Assembly (NCBI GenBank): GCA_039619475.1 | Contig: CM077115.1 | Span: forward strand, 441,782,792 to 441,846,791 | DNA length: 64,000 bases | Direction: 5' to 3' | DNA from: Icerya purchasi | Taxonomy: Eukaryota; Arthropoda; Insecta; Hemiptera; Monophlebidae | Shown here: piece by piece, positions 20,401 through 31,629 of the stretch | How positions within the stretch are numbered: the first letter of the stretch is position 1 | How the letters are laid out: the number at the start of each line of letters is the position of its first letter | Notes under the pieces: generated by a model | Databases searched by the model: none | What the model saw: the letters and a program-made list of their open reading frames with translations, nothing else | What the model was told of the DNA's origin: nothing | Made by a program: the position numbers and the translations under genes

Positions 20401-21191
20401 AAATTGTCTGGTAGGGACTCGCTAGGAGCTGGGATTTTGATTCTGGCCTCGTATGCCGCCCAGTCCGCCTTGTGGAACAAAAATCATGGGGGTCTTGGAA
20501 TTGGCGGTGATGGATGGTATCCCGCGAACTGTAGGAATACTGGGAAATGATCACTGGAGCAAAGGTCGTCATGGATAAAAGACTTAAGTTTCGGGAGGAG
20601 TAATGGGGATACTAGTGCTAAGTCAATAGTCGAGAAGGTGTTATGGGAGAGGTTGAAATGTGTGTGGTCAGGTGGGACCAGGGTACACAAATCGTACTCT
20701 ATTAATATATAAGTGATGATTGATCCATGTCTATTGGTTGACGCCGCTCCCCACAGTGGGGAGTGAGCGTTGAAATCTCCAAGTATGACCATTGGGCTTA
20801 CTATTTGGGATATGGCGTTTTGAAGGTCTACCGAATGTACCATAGTGTTGGGGGGAAGGTAGCAGTTGCAGATCGTTAATGAAAGTCTCGGAGGACCGTG
20901 TAAGAATACAGATATCCCTACCATCTGAAGAGGTGTGTCTATTCTGGCTGATACAGCTGAGACCGACGTGTGTACTAGGATTGCTACTCCTCCGCTTGCT
21001 CGGTTGCCATCAATATTATCGCATTGGAATAGGCTGTAGTCCTTTATTCTTGGTTTGTCTCCAGGCCGCAAGTGCGTCTCCTGCAAGCAGGCTACCGATG
21101 GAGAATATGTGGCTAATAGGTGTTCCAGTTCGGCTTGGTGGTTGATAAAGCCTCTGCAGTTTCACTGCATAATTGTATTGTTGCTCACCAT
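17495..21191 (-). pseudogene. LINE D ORF2: endonuclease, reverse transcriptase, RNase H
   Basis: ATG 21191 gives MVSNNTIMQ, a TGA where B has Trp (21162-21164), then NCRGFINHQAEL. Endonuclease: ACLQETHLR, VILGDFNAHSPLWGA, LCSSDHFPVFL. A TGA at 20484-20486 replaces Arg (B reads PRFLFHKA). RT: VFFDLEKAFDRLW, NGVPQGSALSATLF, SRLYADDLNISLS (YADD intact). A7 at 18919-18925 causes a frameshift before LSWRFHIAEL. RNase H: CLYTDGAKAIS, ALDAEIYAM, LLITDSLNSLQL, FLWVPAHVGIPGNE. A TAA at 17816-17818 precedes TEPWWPTDG, and the CPFC...HLLLEC tail ends at 17495. All catalytic residues are present. Two of the three stops are explained by single C:G to T:A changes. ORF2 nicks DNA, copies RNA and removes the template. 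Confidence 0.85.
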
Positions 21192-21267
21192 GCTGGGTGT
21201 TTCTATGTTGTCTCGTGAAGCCAGGTTAGTCGGTCATTAATATTGGGGTTCACATGGGGTTCGTGTG

Positions 21268-22559
21268 TTAGTGGGTAGAGCTCCCTTCTGATGTATTGCC
21301 ATCTGTGGATAGGCAGCTCAGGCTTTTTAGTATGCGGGTACATTTATTTTTTAAGCTCGAGTTCTTCAGGTGTGGTTTGGTTGCTGCAATTAGGTGAATC
21401 AGTCCGTCTTTATCCTGTGTAAAGTTGTGCGCGTAGGTTATATAGTCAGATTTAGAAGTTATGTTTCTCATGAAGGTTTTGTAACTGTCGAAGTTAATGA
21501 TAAAGTTGGCTTGATCGTTATCAAACATCGGTCTGACCTTCTCAACTGCTTCGTCGATGTTTATGATTTTTTTTTGTTTTGGCTTCCGATTAGCTGACTC
21601 AGTGAAGTGCTGCGCGTCTGGCGGTGTTTTGAAATCGATTTTCTGTTGTGCCTGTTGCTGCAAAGAGTCCTTCTCTTCTGCCTGTGATTTCAAAGTATGT
21701 TTCAGCTCTGATTGGATTGGGGAGCTATCTGTTTGTTCCAGTAGTGCAGTATGGCTGATGTCGTCCTCTGGTAACGGGATATTAATTTTCTTTGTTGCAG
21801 GCTGAGATGTCGTTGATAGTGTGGGATCGTCGGGCAAAGAGTCTGGTGTTGCCGGGTAGGGGCGTTTCGCATTTGGGATTATTTGATCGACTGCCATTGC
21901 TCTGCCGACGTCTAGGTGTTGTGGGGGAGGGGGGGAGAAGGTAGCATGGTTAGTTGGCTAGTGCTTCCTTTTTTATTTGTACAGCTGTGACATGAGTGGT
22001 CGTCTAAGTGGAGGAATATGCGGTGTTCGTGTTCATTGTGGGTTAGTATAAAGGACTCAGGGATGTTAGAACAGTTGGCCTGCTCGATATAAACTTGTCT
22101 ATGCCAGCTGACAATATGTCCGAATTCAGCGTCGTTTGGGTTGACTCGAAGGATGGCTATAGGGGTGATTAATTTCAAAGAAAACACTGAGGCAAGGTAC
22201 GAGAGTATGAGCTGGTTCGGGATAGTAGGAGAGACGTTTGACATGATTAGTTTATTAGATGGATTTTTTAAACGTCGGGCGGTGATCACTTGCGAGCCTA
22301 TGTTAATTCTTCCTCCATGTTCGAATAGCTTTTCGACATTGGATTTCGACCTAAAAAATATTGTCACTCGATCTCTGCTGATTTTCGAGCCTGCTATTAT
22401 GTTAGATGGTCCGCCAACTAAATCTTTTAATGCCAAGAAGTAATCGCGGTTGCTGCTTGTCAGAACGTACGGGAATATCTGTTTCTGCTTGGCAGATCCT
22501 TTTTCTTCTGCTCCACGTCGCTTCTTTTCTTCATACCAGGTAACGACTTTATTCTTCAC
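21268..22559 (-). pseudogene. LINE D ORF1 (RNA-binding, gag-like) with one frameshift
   Basis: The first part (22559-21912) begins near MKNKVVTWYEEKK and contains KISRDRVTIFFRSKSNVEKL and ITARRLKNPSNKLIMSNVSP. A GHIVSWHRQVYIE region and CHSCTNKKGS follow, where a zinc knuckle is expected but only two Cys are clear. It stops at 21912-21914. A one-base shift at the run G5-A-G7 (21923-21935) opens the second part (ending at 21268) with PNAKRPYPATPDSLPDD, a Gln/Lys-rich linker and DNDQANFIINFDSYK. ORF1 proteins coat LINE RNA and help strand annealing. Total about 430 aa, a normal size. The shift falls in a homopolymer, so an assembly error is possible. Confidence 0.7.
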
Positions 22560-22659
22560 TATCGGGTCTCTTTGTTCACGGCGCCATTTGTAAAGAACTG
22601 ATATTCTTCACAAGTCCCAGTTCCGGGAGTAATTTGTCAAAGACTACGTCCCTGCAAAA

Positions 22660-23580
22660 GAAAAAAAAAAAGATGAGTAAAAAAAAAAACAAAATAAAAT
22701 AAATTTTCGCAATTTATTTTAAAAAGTATCTATTAGGCGCCAGCAGTACTCTATGGTGTACTGCTACCAGTAGCTCAACCGAACAGAGCTTTAGGCCTTT
22801 TTATAAGGGCAACAAAAAAAAAAGAAAAAGGTCACCACAGCGGAGATATCACAAAAATGTGTCCAAATAACTAAATAAAATTTCTAAACGAAAGAAACTG
22901 TTTATTCAACACAAATTCTTTATGAAATTATCAATTAAAATGAATTAATTAATTCACAATTAATTATTAAACAATGACGCGCAAAACGACTAAAGAGTAG
23001 CAGTAAAAGTGTCCTACATCGTATAACAGTGAATAAAAAAAAGTTGCCTCCCTGCGCGTAACAATGAGATATTGTCGCAACTGCGTGGAAGTGAAGACTG
23101 AACATCGAATCCACACTGTGAATTTCAACGATAATTAAAACAGAGAACGGCCATTTTTCCTAATAATAAAATATAGTATACAAAAAATTACATCACACCA
23201 CTGATTTTTCTAGAACATTTCAAAATTGGTAGAGTGGCGGGTACCTATTTTTGGGGGTTCTTAGAAAAAACTTCTCACGCCTCGACTCGCATCTCCAATG
23301 CTAGACCAGACAAACCACCCTTATATAATTAACACGCACATATGCACAGATCGCCAAATTGGCACCATGCACAGCCACAATTCCCACAGAATTTGTCGAT
23401 CTAGGATTATGGTCAGCGAATGCTCAATTTGCACTCTGCCCGAGGAAGCTGGAGAAATAGAAATTGGAGCAGATAAGCCTGAGAAACTGTCAAAATGTGG
23501 AGAAATATGGAATTTGGAAAAAGTAATCAGTCAATTTTTTAATTCGGTGCAATGTGAGAAATATCGAAAATCATGGCGGC
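22660..23580. other. AT-rich stretch, no gene; possible short poly(A)-tailed insertion
   Basis: GGCGCCAGCAGTACTCTATG at about 22736 leads to GGGCAAC followed by about 11 A at 22812, which looks like the end of a small retroposed sequence, family unknown. The remainder (22830-23580) is AT-rich without a supported frame. The plus-strand ORF at 23298-23750 is the reverse of a LINE fragment (see next entry). Confidence 0.35.
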
Positions 23581-23589
23581 CGAATCTGT

Positions 23590-24570
23590 CACAACACGGA
23601 ACAAAAGATATTGAACTTAAGAAAGAAGAATCTTTTTTAGGGACTAGAATAATCACGAAGGAGTTCCAAGAGGGAGAAAGAAAGCCAGTGGATAGAATAG
23701 AATTAAAAATATTGAAAGGATTTGAAGAGATTGGTTGGACAAATTTTTAAGAACGTGGTAAGGTATACCATCTTACCCTGGAGAAAAATCATTAGCATTG
23801 TTTAACAAATAGCGCAGTTTGTTAATGTTGAAGTATAAGATAAGGAAATGAGTAGAGGAATTATTGGAAAATGAAACAGGGAAAAGTTCTTCAGAGCTGA
23901 GTACATAAGAAGGAGAAATAGAGTGAAGAAAAGGAATTATCTTTTTCAAAGGAATATTCGTGTATATAGGATGGTGAAAACGGGAGACTTTAAAAGCTCT
24001 AGTAATCCTCCAATTTTGCGAAAAGGGAGTGTTACTTGAAAAAGAGGAACAAATTTTTTTCCAGGAGTCTTTTTTGGCTGATTTAAAAACAAACTTAGCC
24101 TTCGATTCATTTGTTTATAGATTAGGTAATTGGAGGTTGAAAGACAAGCTGGAAAAGTTTTGAAAGCAGATATACTAGCATTGTAAGCGGCTTTGCATTC
24201 ACTATTCCACTATATAGCTGAAGCAGTGATGTGCTTACAATTTTTAGGAAATTTGATTAGTGATAAAGAAGAGGACAAACTTGAATTAATTAACTGTGTA
24301 AATGAGTTGTAAGAGGATCTACAATTCTAAGAATGCATGAAAGAGAAGAGTCCAGTGTGTTATGAAATTTGAGCTAGTTGGTTTTGTTAAGATCCTAACG
24401 TCAAGCATCAAGGGGTTTGTAGGGTGCAAGTCAAGGAAAATTATTGAGCGGTAGAAGTATAGAAACATGGTCGCTGCCAAAAGTGTTGTCCAGGGTTTTT
24501 CAGGACGAATTAAGGCCAGTGTTCGAAGAAGTGAATGTTAGATCAATGAGATTAATTGATTTTTAAAACA
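23590..24570 (-). pseudogene. LINE E: decayed EN-RT fragment of the LINE M family
   Basis: Minus-strand translation follows LINE M despite many stops. Near 24540-24450: LIDLTFTSSNTGLNSS, then TLDNTFGSDHVSILL, matching M's TLDGTFDSDHVPIVF (endonuclease SDH motif). Near 23840-23720: INKLRYLLNNANDFSPG, DGIPYHVLKNLSNQSL and WNSFVIILVPKKD, matching M's INELRASLTNSSNSSPG, DGIPFRVLKNLSEPAL and WNSFIIIPIPKKN. It ends before the catalytic palm. The strong A/G bias of the plus strand here is the complement of M's pyrimidine-rich coding strand. It is old compared with M, with several stops and frame changes. Confidence 0.65.
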
Positions 24571-24584
24571 AGTAAGGGAAAGCC

Positions 24585-26070
24585 TCAGCCTGGAAAATGC
24601 AGATGTAACATTAATAAGACAACAGAATAAAACCACAACTGAAGTTAAGGGATACAGACCTATCTCTTTACTAAATTCTTGTGAGAAAATTTATGAAAAA
24701 TAATAAATCGTTATTTATTGCAGGAAATAAATGAAAAACAAATTTCATGTGATTTTAAAGCGAGGCATTCTGCTAGGGGGGTGCGGTCCATACATTGGTA
24801 ACCTCCATTCGGAATACTTGGCTAGTGGATCAACTGCTTTTGTCATATCCTTTGATGTTAAGGGTGCATTTGACCACTTCAGGTGGTTAACAATAATTCA
24901 AATTCTGAAAAGGTATAATCCTTCCTCCCATTAATATTATCATCAATTATTTTAATGAAAAATATGTACGGCTGTAACTTAACAACACCTCTTTTATCAG
25001 AAAGGTTTTTTATGGAGTTCTGCAGGCTCTGTCCTGGGTCCGACCTTATGGATTATTCTTTATTCCAGGGTTCATAAGGAAATGGCAGATATTTGTGAAA
25101 TATTGAACATAGATACTACATTAATTTCTTATGCAGACGATTTATGTATCCTTATTAATCTTCATAAAATTAAACTTGTCTGTAAGAGCTTAGAAAGCAT
25201 AATAACCGAATTGGGTTTATTGTTCTCGATAGAAAGATGTGAGGCAATTATGTTGGAGGGGGGAGATGTAATGGACAGTGTTAGAAACCTTAAGGTAATC
25301 TTTGAAAAACCAATTCGTGTGGTCGACAAAATTAAATACCTTGGGGTGTTACTGGATAATAAACTTACTTTTACCGCCCATATAGATGCAATAAATAATA
25401 AATGTTGTAAACTTTATGATAGACTGATTAGATTACTTCCCAAAAATTATGGGCTATATTATAAGGAGAGAATCAATCTTTAAAAAGGATTGATTCAATC
25501 AATTTATGGTTACAGTTCCAGCATTTATATAAATAATAAGATTTGTTCAAAAATCAGCAAACCCCAGAGAAAGTTTATATTAAATATTTCATCATTGTAT
25601 AGAACTAGTCCCTCACCTGCTGTCTGTGTAATGGCTAATATTGTCCCATTAAATATATTCTTTATTGGACAAGCTATTACTTCTGAATATAAAATAACAA
25701 ATAGTTTAGACTTGGTCAGGACCTCAAAATACATTCCTAATAACAGCATCAAAAATGATTTTGGTACCCCACCAACTTCGAAATTGTTAAGAAGTTATAT
25801 CAATAACATAATCAACAGTGATTGGAAGTCGAGTTGGGATCATGGACGCATAGCCTATCTCTTTTTTCCAAACATTAAAAATAAAGTCAAAATCGAGCAT
25901 TTAAATATAATTTTTTTGAACGTGCAAACACTTTCTGGTCATGGGAATTTTGAAGAGTACCTTTGTAGATTCAAGTTAGTTAATTCGCCAAACTGACGTT
26001 TGTGTAGAACTGCATATGTTTATAAAACATTCAGCATTCAATTTTAGGCCTTCCGTTACTTCAGAGAAGT
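24585..26070 (+). pseudogene. LINE F: reverse transcriptase and C-terminus of an R1-like LINE
   Basis: Starts 5'-truncated at KGYRPISLLNSCEKIYEK (about 24650). It continues VISFDVKGAFDHF (motif A), a one-base deletion inside QGSVLGPTLW (about 25025), LISYADDLCILIN (motif C intact), IKYLGVLLDNKLTFTAHIDA, then a stop at 25481. The same frame type resumes at 25490 (YGYSSSIYINNKICSKISK) and runs to 25996 with FFPNIKNKVKIEHLNI and LSGHGNFEEYLCRF. The C-terminal (S/C)GHGxFxEYLxRF is a mark of R1-type elements, which lack RNase H. R1-like LINEs often insert at fixed sites such as rDNA or telomeric repeats, but no such target is visible here. At least four breaks. Confidence 0.75.
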
Positions 26071-26499
26071 GTACAAAATTACTCCTAATATCTCCCTAGC
26101 TATAAGGGAAATAATGCCGCTAATTTTTTATATTATTTTCATACCATAATGAAAGAAAAATTGATTTTAAGGACTGCTGATTAATTTTTTAAAATTGGTG
26201 GTAGGTTGAGTTTGTGAATTTTATGGTGTATATATCAGAACAAAACAGAGCGCATATTTAGCTAAGTACAGAGTTGCATAGTATATATAAACATAAAATG
26301 CATATCAGATTGAAAGAGACTTAATCGCATTACATTAGTGATTAAAAAAATAGAACGCTTACATATTGTTAACAAAAAATATAAGTACTATACAAAGAAA
26401 AAAGAGTAAAAAAAAAATAACCAAAATAATCAAAATTACAGCCAATATACCATTAAAAACATTACTTAATAATCTAGCAGTATCACTGACTAACTAAAT

Positions 26500-29124
26500 T
26501 GCATGTTTAATCCGACGATGCTTATATTTAATGTACATCCGGGCTAGCTATTTGGAATTGCAATCGCCTATATTAGGAACAGCGATGAAAATTTTTTTTT
26601 CCTGTGTTAATTATACAGTCCCTTTAACATAAGGCAATTGTAACCAGGCATGCATATTATCAATTTTAGTCCAGCGGGGAACGTTTAAAGTACACTGACA
26701 ACACCTATTCTGTAGCAGCTGATATTGCGGTTGCTCATTTCGGCACATCCCCATAATTCAATACCATATGTCCAGATTGGCTTGATGATCACTTTGTAGA
26801 TTAGGCACTTATGATATAAGCTTAGCTTCGAATGCCGACTCAATAACCAGTAAAGTTGCCTAACCTTTGCCATTATTTGATCTTTTTTAGCCTTAATATG
26901 CGGCTGCCAAGTAAAACGAGTGTCCAAATGAATGCCAAGATATTTGGCCGGGCTGAATATTGGTACCTGGATATTATTTATATAAACGTGCAAACGAATG
27001 TCTAATGAACATAAAGCAAAGGTCACATGAACTGACTTTGCCTCGTTTAATTTAATCCTCCACTCTGAGGTCCACTGGGAGATTAAATCTAATGCATTTT
27101 GTAATTTAGCATTTGCTTCGTTCTGAGTGCTACCTACTGCAAGGACCGCAGTGTCGTAGGCAAACATGGCTAAGGTTGTGCTATTTGTCCTTGTAATGTC
27201 TGCTGTAAAAAGTAGGACAGCAGAGGGCCGAGGACACTTCCCTGAGGTACTCCTGCTCGAATCTCATAACATTTTGATCTGGTATCATCAATTACAACAC
27301 GGAATTTCCTGTTGGATAGGAACGACTGCAACAAGGAAATGTAATTTCTTGATAAGTAATTACTTAGTTTTGATAGCAACCCTTTATGCCATACTCTGTC
27401 GAATGCGTGGGCCACGTCTAATAATACTACTGAGCATTACTTTTTATCTTCTAAAGCGTTATTGATTGCGAGGCAAACGCGATGTACCTGTTGAGTAGTT
27501 GAATGTTCCTTCTGGAAGCCAAATTGCTCGTTTGGTATTATAACATCAGTGAATGGCCGCAGTCTTATTAGGAGCAATTTTTCAAACAACTTGGAGATAG
27601 AAGGTAATATAGATATAGGCCTATAAGAAGATACTTCCTCCTCGGGTTTATTGACCTTCCTTAGCATGATAATTTCGGCGGTTTTGAAACTAAGAGGTAC
27701 ACATCGAAGACGTAGGCACGCATTGAACAGGTATGTAAGCAATATAATACCTTTGCGCGAAAGTTTGTGCACGACTGCAGGTGAAATCTTATCAAACCCA
27801 GCTGATTTCTTAGAGTTGATTTTTGTGTGAATACAAAGCGCTATCTCATAGGGCGAGAACAGTTTGATTTGCTGTTCGGGAAGCGATAGTAATCTTGGTT
27901 CGAAGTTAGATTGGTTGGCAAGCGGCGTGAAAATGTTGGATAAATGCTTGGCAAAACATTCAACTTTTTCGTCTCCCTTCCGAAGCCAATTTCCTTGTTC
28001 ATCCTTTAAGGGAGAAATTCGTTATATAAGTCTCGTAAGACGATGGGTCGCTTTCCATAAGGTATTATCTCTATCGGCATCTGCCCCTAGATTATTCAGG
28101 TAGTTTGCTATAGCCCTCTGCTTGATTCCTTTAATAGTACGATTTAGTGTATTACTAATGCGATTAAATACTCTTTTGTCATTTGGATTGCGAGAAATAT
28201 GCCATACCCGTCTTGCGGCACGTCTGCCCTTAATTAACTGTCTTATCTCTGCTGAGTAACACATGTTTTGACATGTTTGATTTTTAAGCAGGGGAGTAGC
28301 AGCAGATGCAGCTACACGTACTGCTTCCATAAACTGATCACATGTCACTTCTAATTCAGTACTGGTTTTCAGTCTAACTTTAAGATCGATTATATTATCC
28401 AGGTTGCTTCAAAAATAATCCCAATCTGTCATTTTATTTACCAACATACTTTTTTCTAGTTACAACACACAGTACTGTTTAATGTAAACGATACTGGGAT
28501 GTGATCTAAGGACAGGTCGTTATGATTCGTTACTTTTATATAGTTGGATGCAATGCCTTTATATATGTAAAAGTCAAGAAGATCAGGAATACTATCTGAA
28601 TCAGTTGACCAATGGGTAGGACTTCCTCCAGATATGTAAGAACATCCCGTTGTATTGATAGCGTTCAGTAAGCTTCTACCACGTGTAAGGTCTTCTCTTG
28701 ATCCCCAATTGAAATCGCCACCCATAACAAATCGATTACCCAAATGTTGGAACAATTGGACACAATCTGTAATAGTGACCTTAAGGTTATGTTTACTGGA
28801 TGGAAAGTAAACATCGGCCAGATTCAGTTCACAGGTGTTAGTGAAAGTGACCTGCATATTGTGCTGTTGGATCGAAGCACCCTGAATGTGCTTGATATTA
28901 TTACGAATAATTATGCCAGAACCACGCCAACCACCACCGTCAGGATGAGGTGTATGATGTAAGGTGTAATTGCAAAACTTCAGCACTTCACCATACTTCA
29001 GATGAGTTTCCGATATCAGTGAAATATCAATACTTTTATGATTTAGATACATTTCTAGCTCGTTTTTTTGTCTGGACAACCCATCAGCATTCCAAGTGAT
29101 TATTTTGTGAATTGCATCTGTCAT
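26500..29124 (-). pseudogene. LINE G ORF2: endonuclease and reverse transcriptase
   Basis: Endonuclease (29124-28456, 222 aa, open): KIITWNADGLSRQKNELE, SLISETHLKYGE, FVMGGDFNWGSRE and LSLDHIPVSF, where the usual SDH reads LDH. A linker follows at 28348-28022 (RQLIKGRRAARRVWH). RT: SSYRPISILPSISKLFEK, NEQFGFQKEHSTTQQVHR, HAFDRVWHKGLL, RAGVPQGSVLGPLL, then MFAYDTAVLAVG, where the catalytic FADD reads FAYD. AKYLGIHLDTRFTWQPHIKA follows. After 26685 a shift leads to NVPRWTKIDNMHAWLQLPY, the usual Jockey C-terminus. Several frames are needed. The loss of the first FADD aspartate alone would stop synthesis. Confidence 0.8.
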
Positions 29125-29339
29125 TAAGTTTTATTTTTTTTTGACTGAGGTTGCTTCTGATGGTTTAGTTTACCTTCCAGCTTATATATTCTGGAGTTCA
29201 ATTGTTGGAGTAATTCCAAAATGTCAGCTACTGTTGGTTCTTTAGTTTCCATTGAACCTCCTTTCACCTTTCTGGGATTGCTATTACTCAGAATCTGTTT
29301 AGAATTATTAATAGAAACACTCGAACTGGCTGTGGGCTT

Positions 29340-30533
29340 CATCATCATAAAGGTAGCATCTCCCATTTGGGAGGTTGCACATGACGAACACTATATACGT
29401 CAGCATCTGGTTGATTCTATTAACTGGAAAAAACCATTAAATTCCATGTTTGTGTTGGTTAGTTCCATTCTTTTCCTTCCTCTGAGTGGTTTTCCTTGAA
29501 TTTTACCCTGTGCTGCCAAATTAAAAAGACTTTCTTCTCGAATTTTATGCGCGATAAATTTGGTTTTTCTTCTTCTTATGTCGTCCATTAATTGTAATCT
29601 GTCGACTTTGCGTCTATTCAACACCTCTCAGTTGGTCACTTTGTCCATCCATGGAATTCTTAGCATGCATCTATATGCCCACATTTCCACGGCGTTTATT
29701 CTTCTTTCACAATCTGTATTTATTGTCCAGGTTTCCACTGAGTAAAGCAACACGGACCAAACATAACAATGTAGTATTCGTTTCCTTGTTTCTAGATCCA
29801 TTTTATTATTTCTCAGGATTTTTTCTAAGTTTCCAAATGCCTGTCTGGCCATTATTATTCTGGCGACTATTTCTTTGTTGTCGCGTCCATCTTCTGTAAT
29901 TACAACTCCTAGATATTTATACTGTTTCACGTTTTCTAATTGTTGTCCATCTATGCTCACTTTTATTTCACTAGTTTTCTGTCTGCTGAATTTCATTACT
30001 TTTGTTTTGTTTATGTTTATTTTCGTGTTGACTTTCTATCCTTCTTCATTCAGATTGTCCAGCATTTTCTGCATTTGTTTCTCTGTTTCCGCTAATAGTA
30101 TTTTGTCATCTGTGTAAGAAATATTATTTATTTTGAGTCCATTGATCTTAAAGCCCTTCCTGTTTATTTTTGGGGACTTCATAATTTCTTCTACATACGC
30201 ATTAAATAATCTAGGAGACAGTGGACATCCTTGTCTGACACCTTTTTTAATATTACATCGCTTCTCTGAGTATTCATTTCCTATTTTGACATTTGCTTTT
30301 TGCTCCCAGTACAGCTATTTTATTAATTGAATATCTTGGCTATCGATATCATATTTTTGTAGTAATTGAATTAATTTTGCATGATCAACCCTGTCGAAAG
30401 CTTTCTCGTAGTCTATGAAGCATACCAGTACATCTCTATTTATATTTGATGTACTGGTATGTTTTATAGACTGCAAGAAAGCTTTCAACAGGGTTGATCA
30501 TGCAAAATTAATTCAATTACTACAAAAACTTAC
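29340..30533 (-). mobile_element. RTE-like LINE H, 5'-truncated, ending in a palindrome, inside LINE G
   Basis: On the minus strand the fragment starts with a palindrome (30529-30353) and enters the RT at FIDYEKAFDRVDHAKL (motif A, about 30420). It passes YLGVVITEDGRDNKEI (29940) and HCYVWSVLLYSVETWTI (29800) and ends at FFQLIESTRC plus a short tail with ATGATGATGA near 29340, a trinucleotide tail of the kind RTE elements carry. Plus-strand ORFs over it are shadows. Several stops and a frame change at 29626 make it inactive. The Jockey gag frame resumes on both sides, so H is younger than G. Confidence 0.7.
30353..30529. repeat. ~82-bp-arm palindrome at the 5' end of RTE H
   Basis: The left arm 30353-30434 and right arm 30448-30529 are inverted copies separated by 13 bases (TCTATTTATATTT). 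By eye they differ at about five of 82 positions, and all of these are transitions. The arm encodes the RT motif A region of the RTE. The right arm therefore is a fold-back copy of the element's own 5' end. Confidence 0.8.
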
Positions 30534-31629
30534 TGGAGCCAAATTATTGCTTTTATTATTTCTAGAAATATTAAGTGGTTGACTGTTGAATTGTGTTTCC
30601 GATGTAACAAGAACCTTGCTGTGCAACCGCTGTATAGCTGAGATCTTAGGTTTAGTAGCAAGCTCGAGTTTCGATTTATATATTTGGCACCCTTTCCAAT
30701 TGGCAGTATGGTTACCACCACAATTTGCACATTTACATGAATCGGTCTTTTTCTTTGTACACTGGTCTGAAAGGTGATTACTGCTGCATTTGGCACACTT
30801 AGGCTGTCTAGTGCAATACTTGGCTGTATGTCTGAAGGCTTGACACCGTCTATATTGAGGAATATCATTCCTCTTATATGGAGCTTCAACTATTACCTTA
30901 CAGTGAAGAATTTGAATTATTTTGTATATATTTTTATTGTTCTACTTTGTTTCTAAATTAACAAAAAACAGAGGTAAAGGATTTTTTTTTGTTTTACATT
31001 TAACCAATGCAGCATCAGATGTATTTTGCTTAGAGGGTATGCTTTTTGTTATAATGATATTGGCCACGTCCGTAGCACTATGACCAGCTTTTGATAAATC
31101 ATCCTTAATGTCTTTAACTGCAGTGGTGTGATGTAAACCATGTATTACTACCCCGTAAGGTTTAGTAGCTTTATTTTGGTAAGAATGGAATTCCAAGCCA
31201 TGCAATTCATCTGCAGCATTATTAGCTATCTTTGTTAATATATCAATTGTACTTCTATACAAGTCTGGATCTTTGCAACTAACTTTAATATTTCCATTAG
31301 ATAGGTTTTGAAGTTTTACATCATTACTTGCATCAATAGTAAGCTTACTGATGAGAGTATTAATATTTGTAATATTATTTATAAATATTGGCGGTATATG
31401 TGAAGCTTTAGCCACATATGCATACCCTTTTTTTGTAACAGGTGAATTCGGTGAGTTTGTAATATTTACAATTTTTGACGAAGGATTGCTGTTGTTTACA
31501 AAACCATTTATTTGTTCTTATAACTCATTAATGCGTTTGTTAAGGTTTTCAATTTCCTTGTCTTTAATTACTAGTAATTTTTTGCGCTCATCTTGACTAT
31601 TAATTTGGTCAGAGGCACTTCTGGTTATT

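Larger units (their letters stand above)
17395..22650 (-). mobile_element. LINE D: nearly full-length I-like LINE (EN-RT-RNase H)
   Basis: About 5.2 kb on the minus strand, from a leader near 22650 through ORF1 (22559-21268) and ORF2 (21191-17495) to a tail of about 20 A at 17414-17395. It is the same subfamily as LINE B, and the two share many identical peptides (FLFHKA, KAFDR, DLNISLSSN). The reading frames are broken by few changes: one frameshift in ORF1, and in ORF2 two TGA codons, one TAA and one frameshift. It could have been active recently on an evolutionary scale. Confidence 0.85.
29124..31590 (-). pseudogene. LINE G ORF1: Jockey gag with zinc knuckles, interrupted by RTE H
   Basis: A Lys/Glu-rich coiled coil (KEIENLNKRINEL, TAA at 31518-31520) leads to KASHIPPIFINNITNINTLI and GVVIHGLHHTTAVKDIKDDL, then NPLPLFFVNLE, the RNA-recognition-like part of Jockey gags. 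After a frame change near 30940 come CKVIVEAPYKRNDIPQYRRC, HTAKYCTRQPKCAKC and CANCGGNHTANWKGC, the zinc knuckles that bind RNA. The frame then meets the nested insertion at 30533. The C-terminal remainder (SSVSINNSKQILSNSNP, then ILELLQQLNSRIYKLEGKL) lies at 29340-29124. Family function: RNA packaging and strand annealing. Two stops or shifts plus the insertion make it non-functional. Confidence 0.75.
26480..31597 (-). mobile_element. LINE G: Jockey-clade LINE with an RTE-like insertion in ORF1
   Basis: The minus strand runs from an ORF1 coiled coil (31590) through a three-knuckle gag (31415-30530), a nested RTE fragment (30533-29340), the last part of ORF1 (29340-29124), the endonuclease (29124-28456) and the RT (27772-26500). 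It reaches an A-rich end near 26400. ORF1 stop and ORF2 start overlap closely at 29124, as in Jockey elements. The gene order, the gag type and the absence of RNase H all fit Jockey. Confidence 0.8.

Noticed and set aside
23298..23750. 150-codon plus ORF
   Set aside because: Its 3' half is the reverse complement of LINE E RT, whose minus frame matches LINE M peptides; the plus frame is a shadow.
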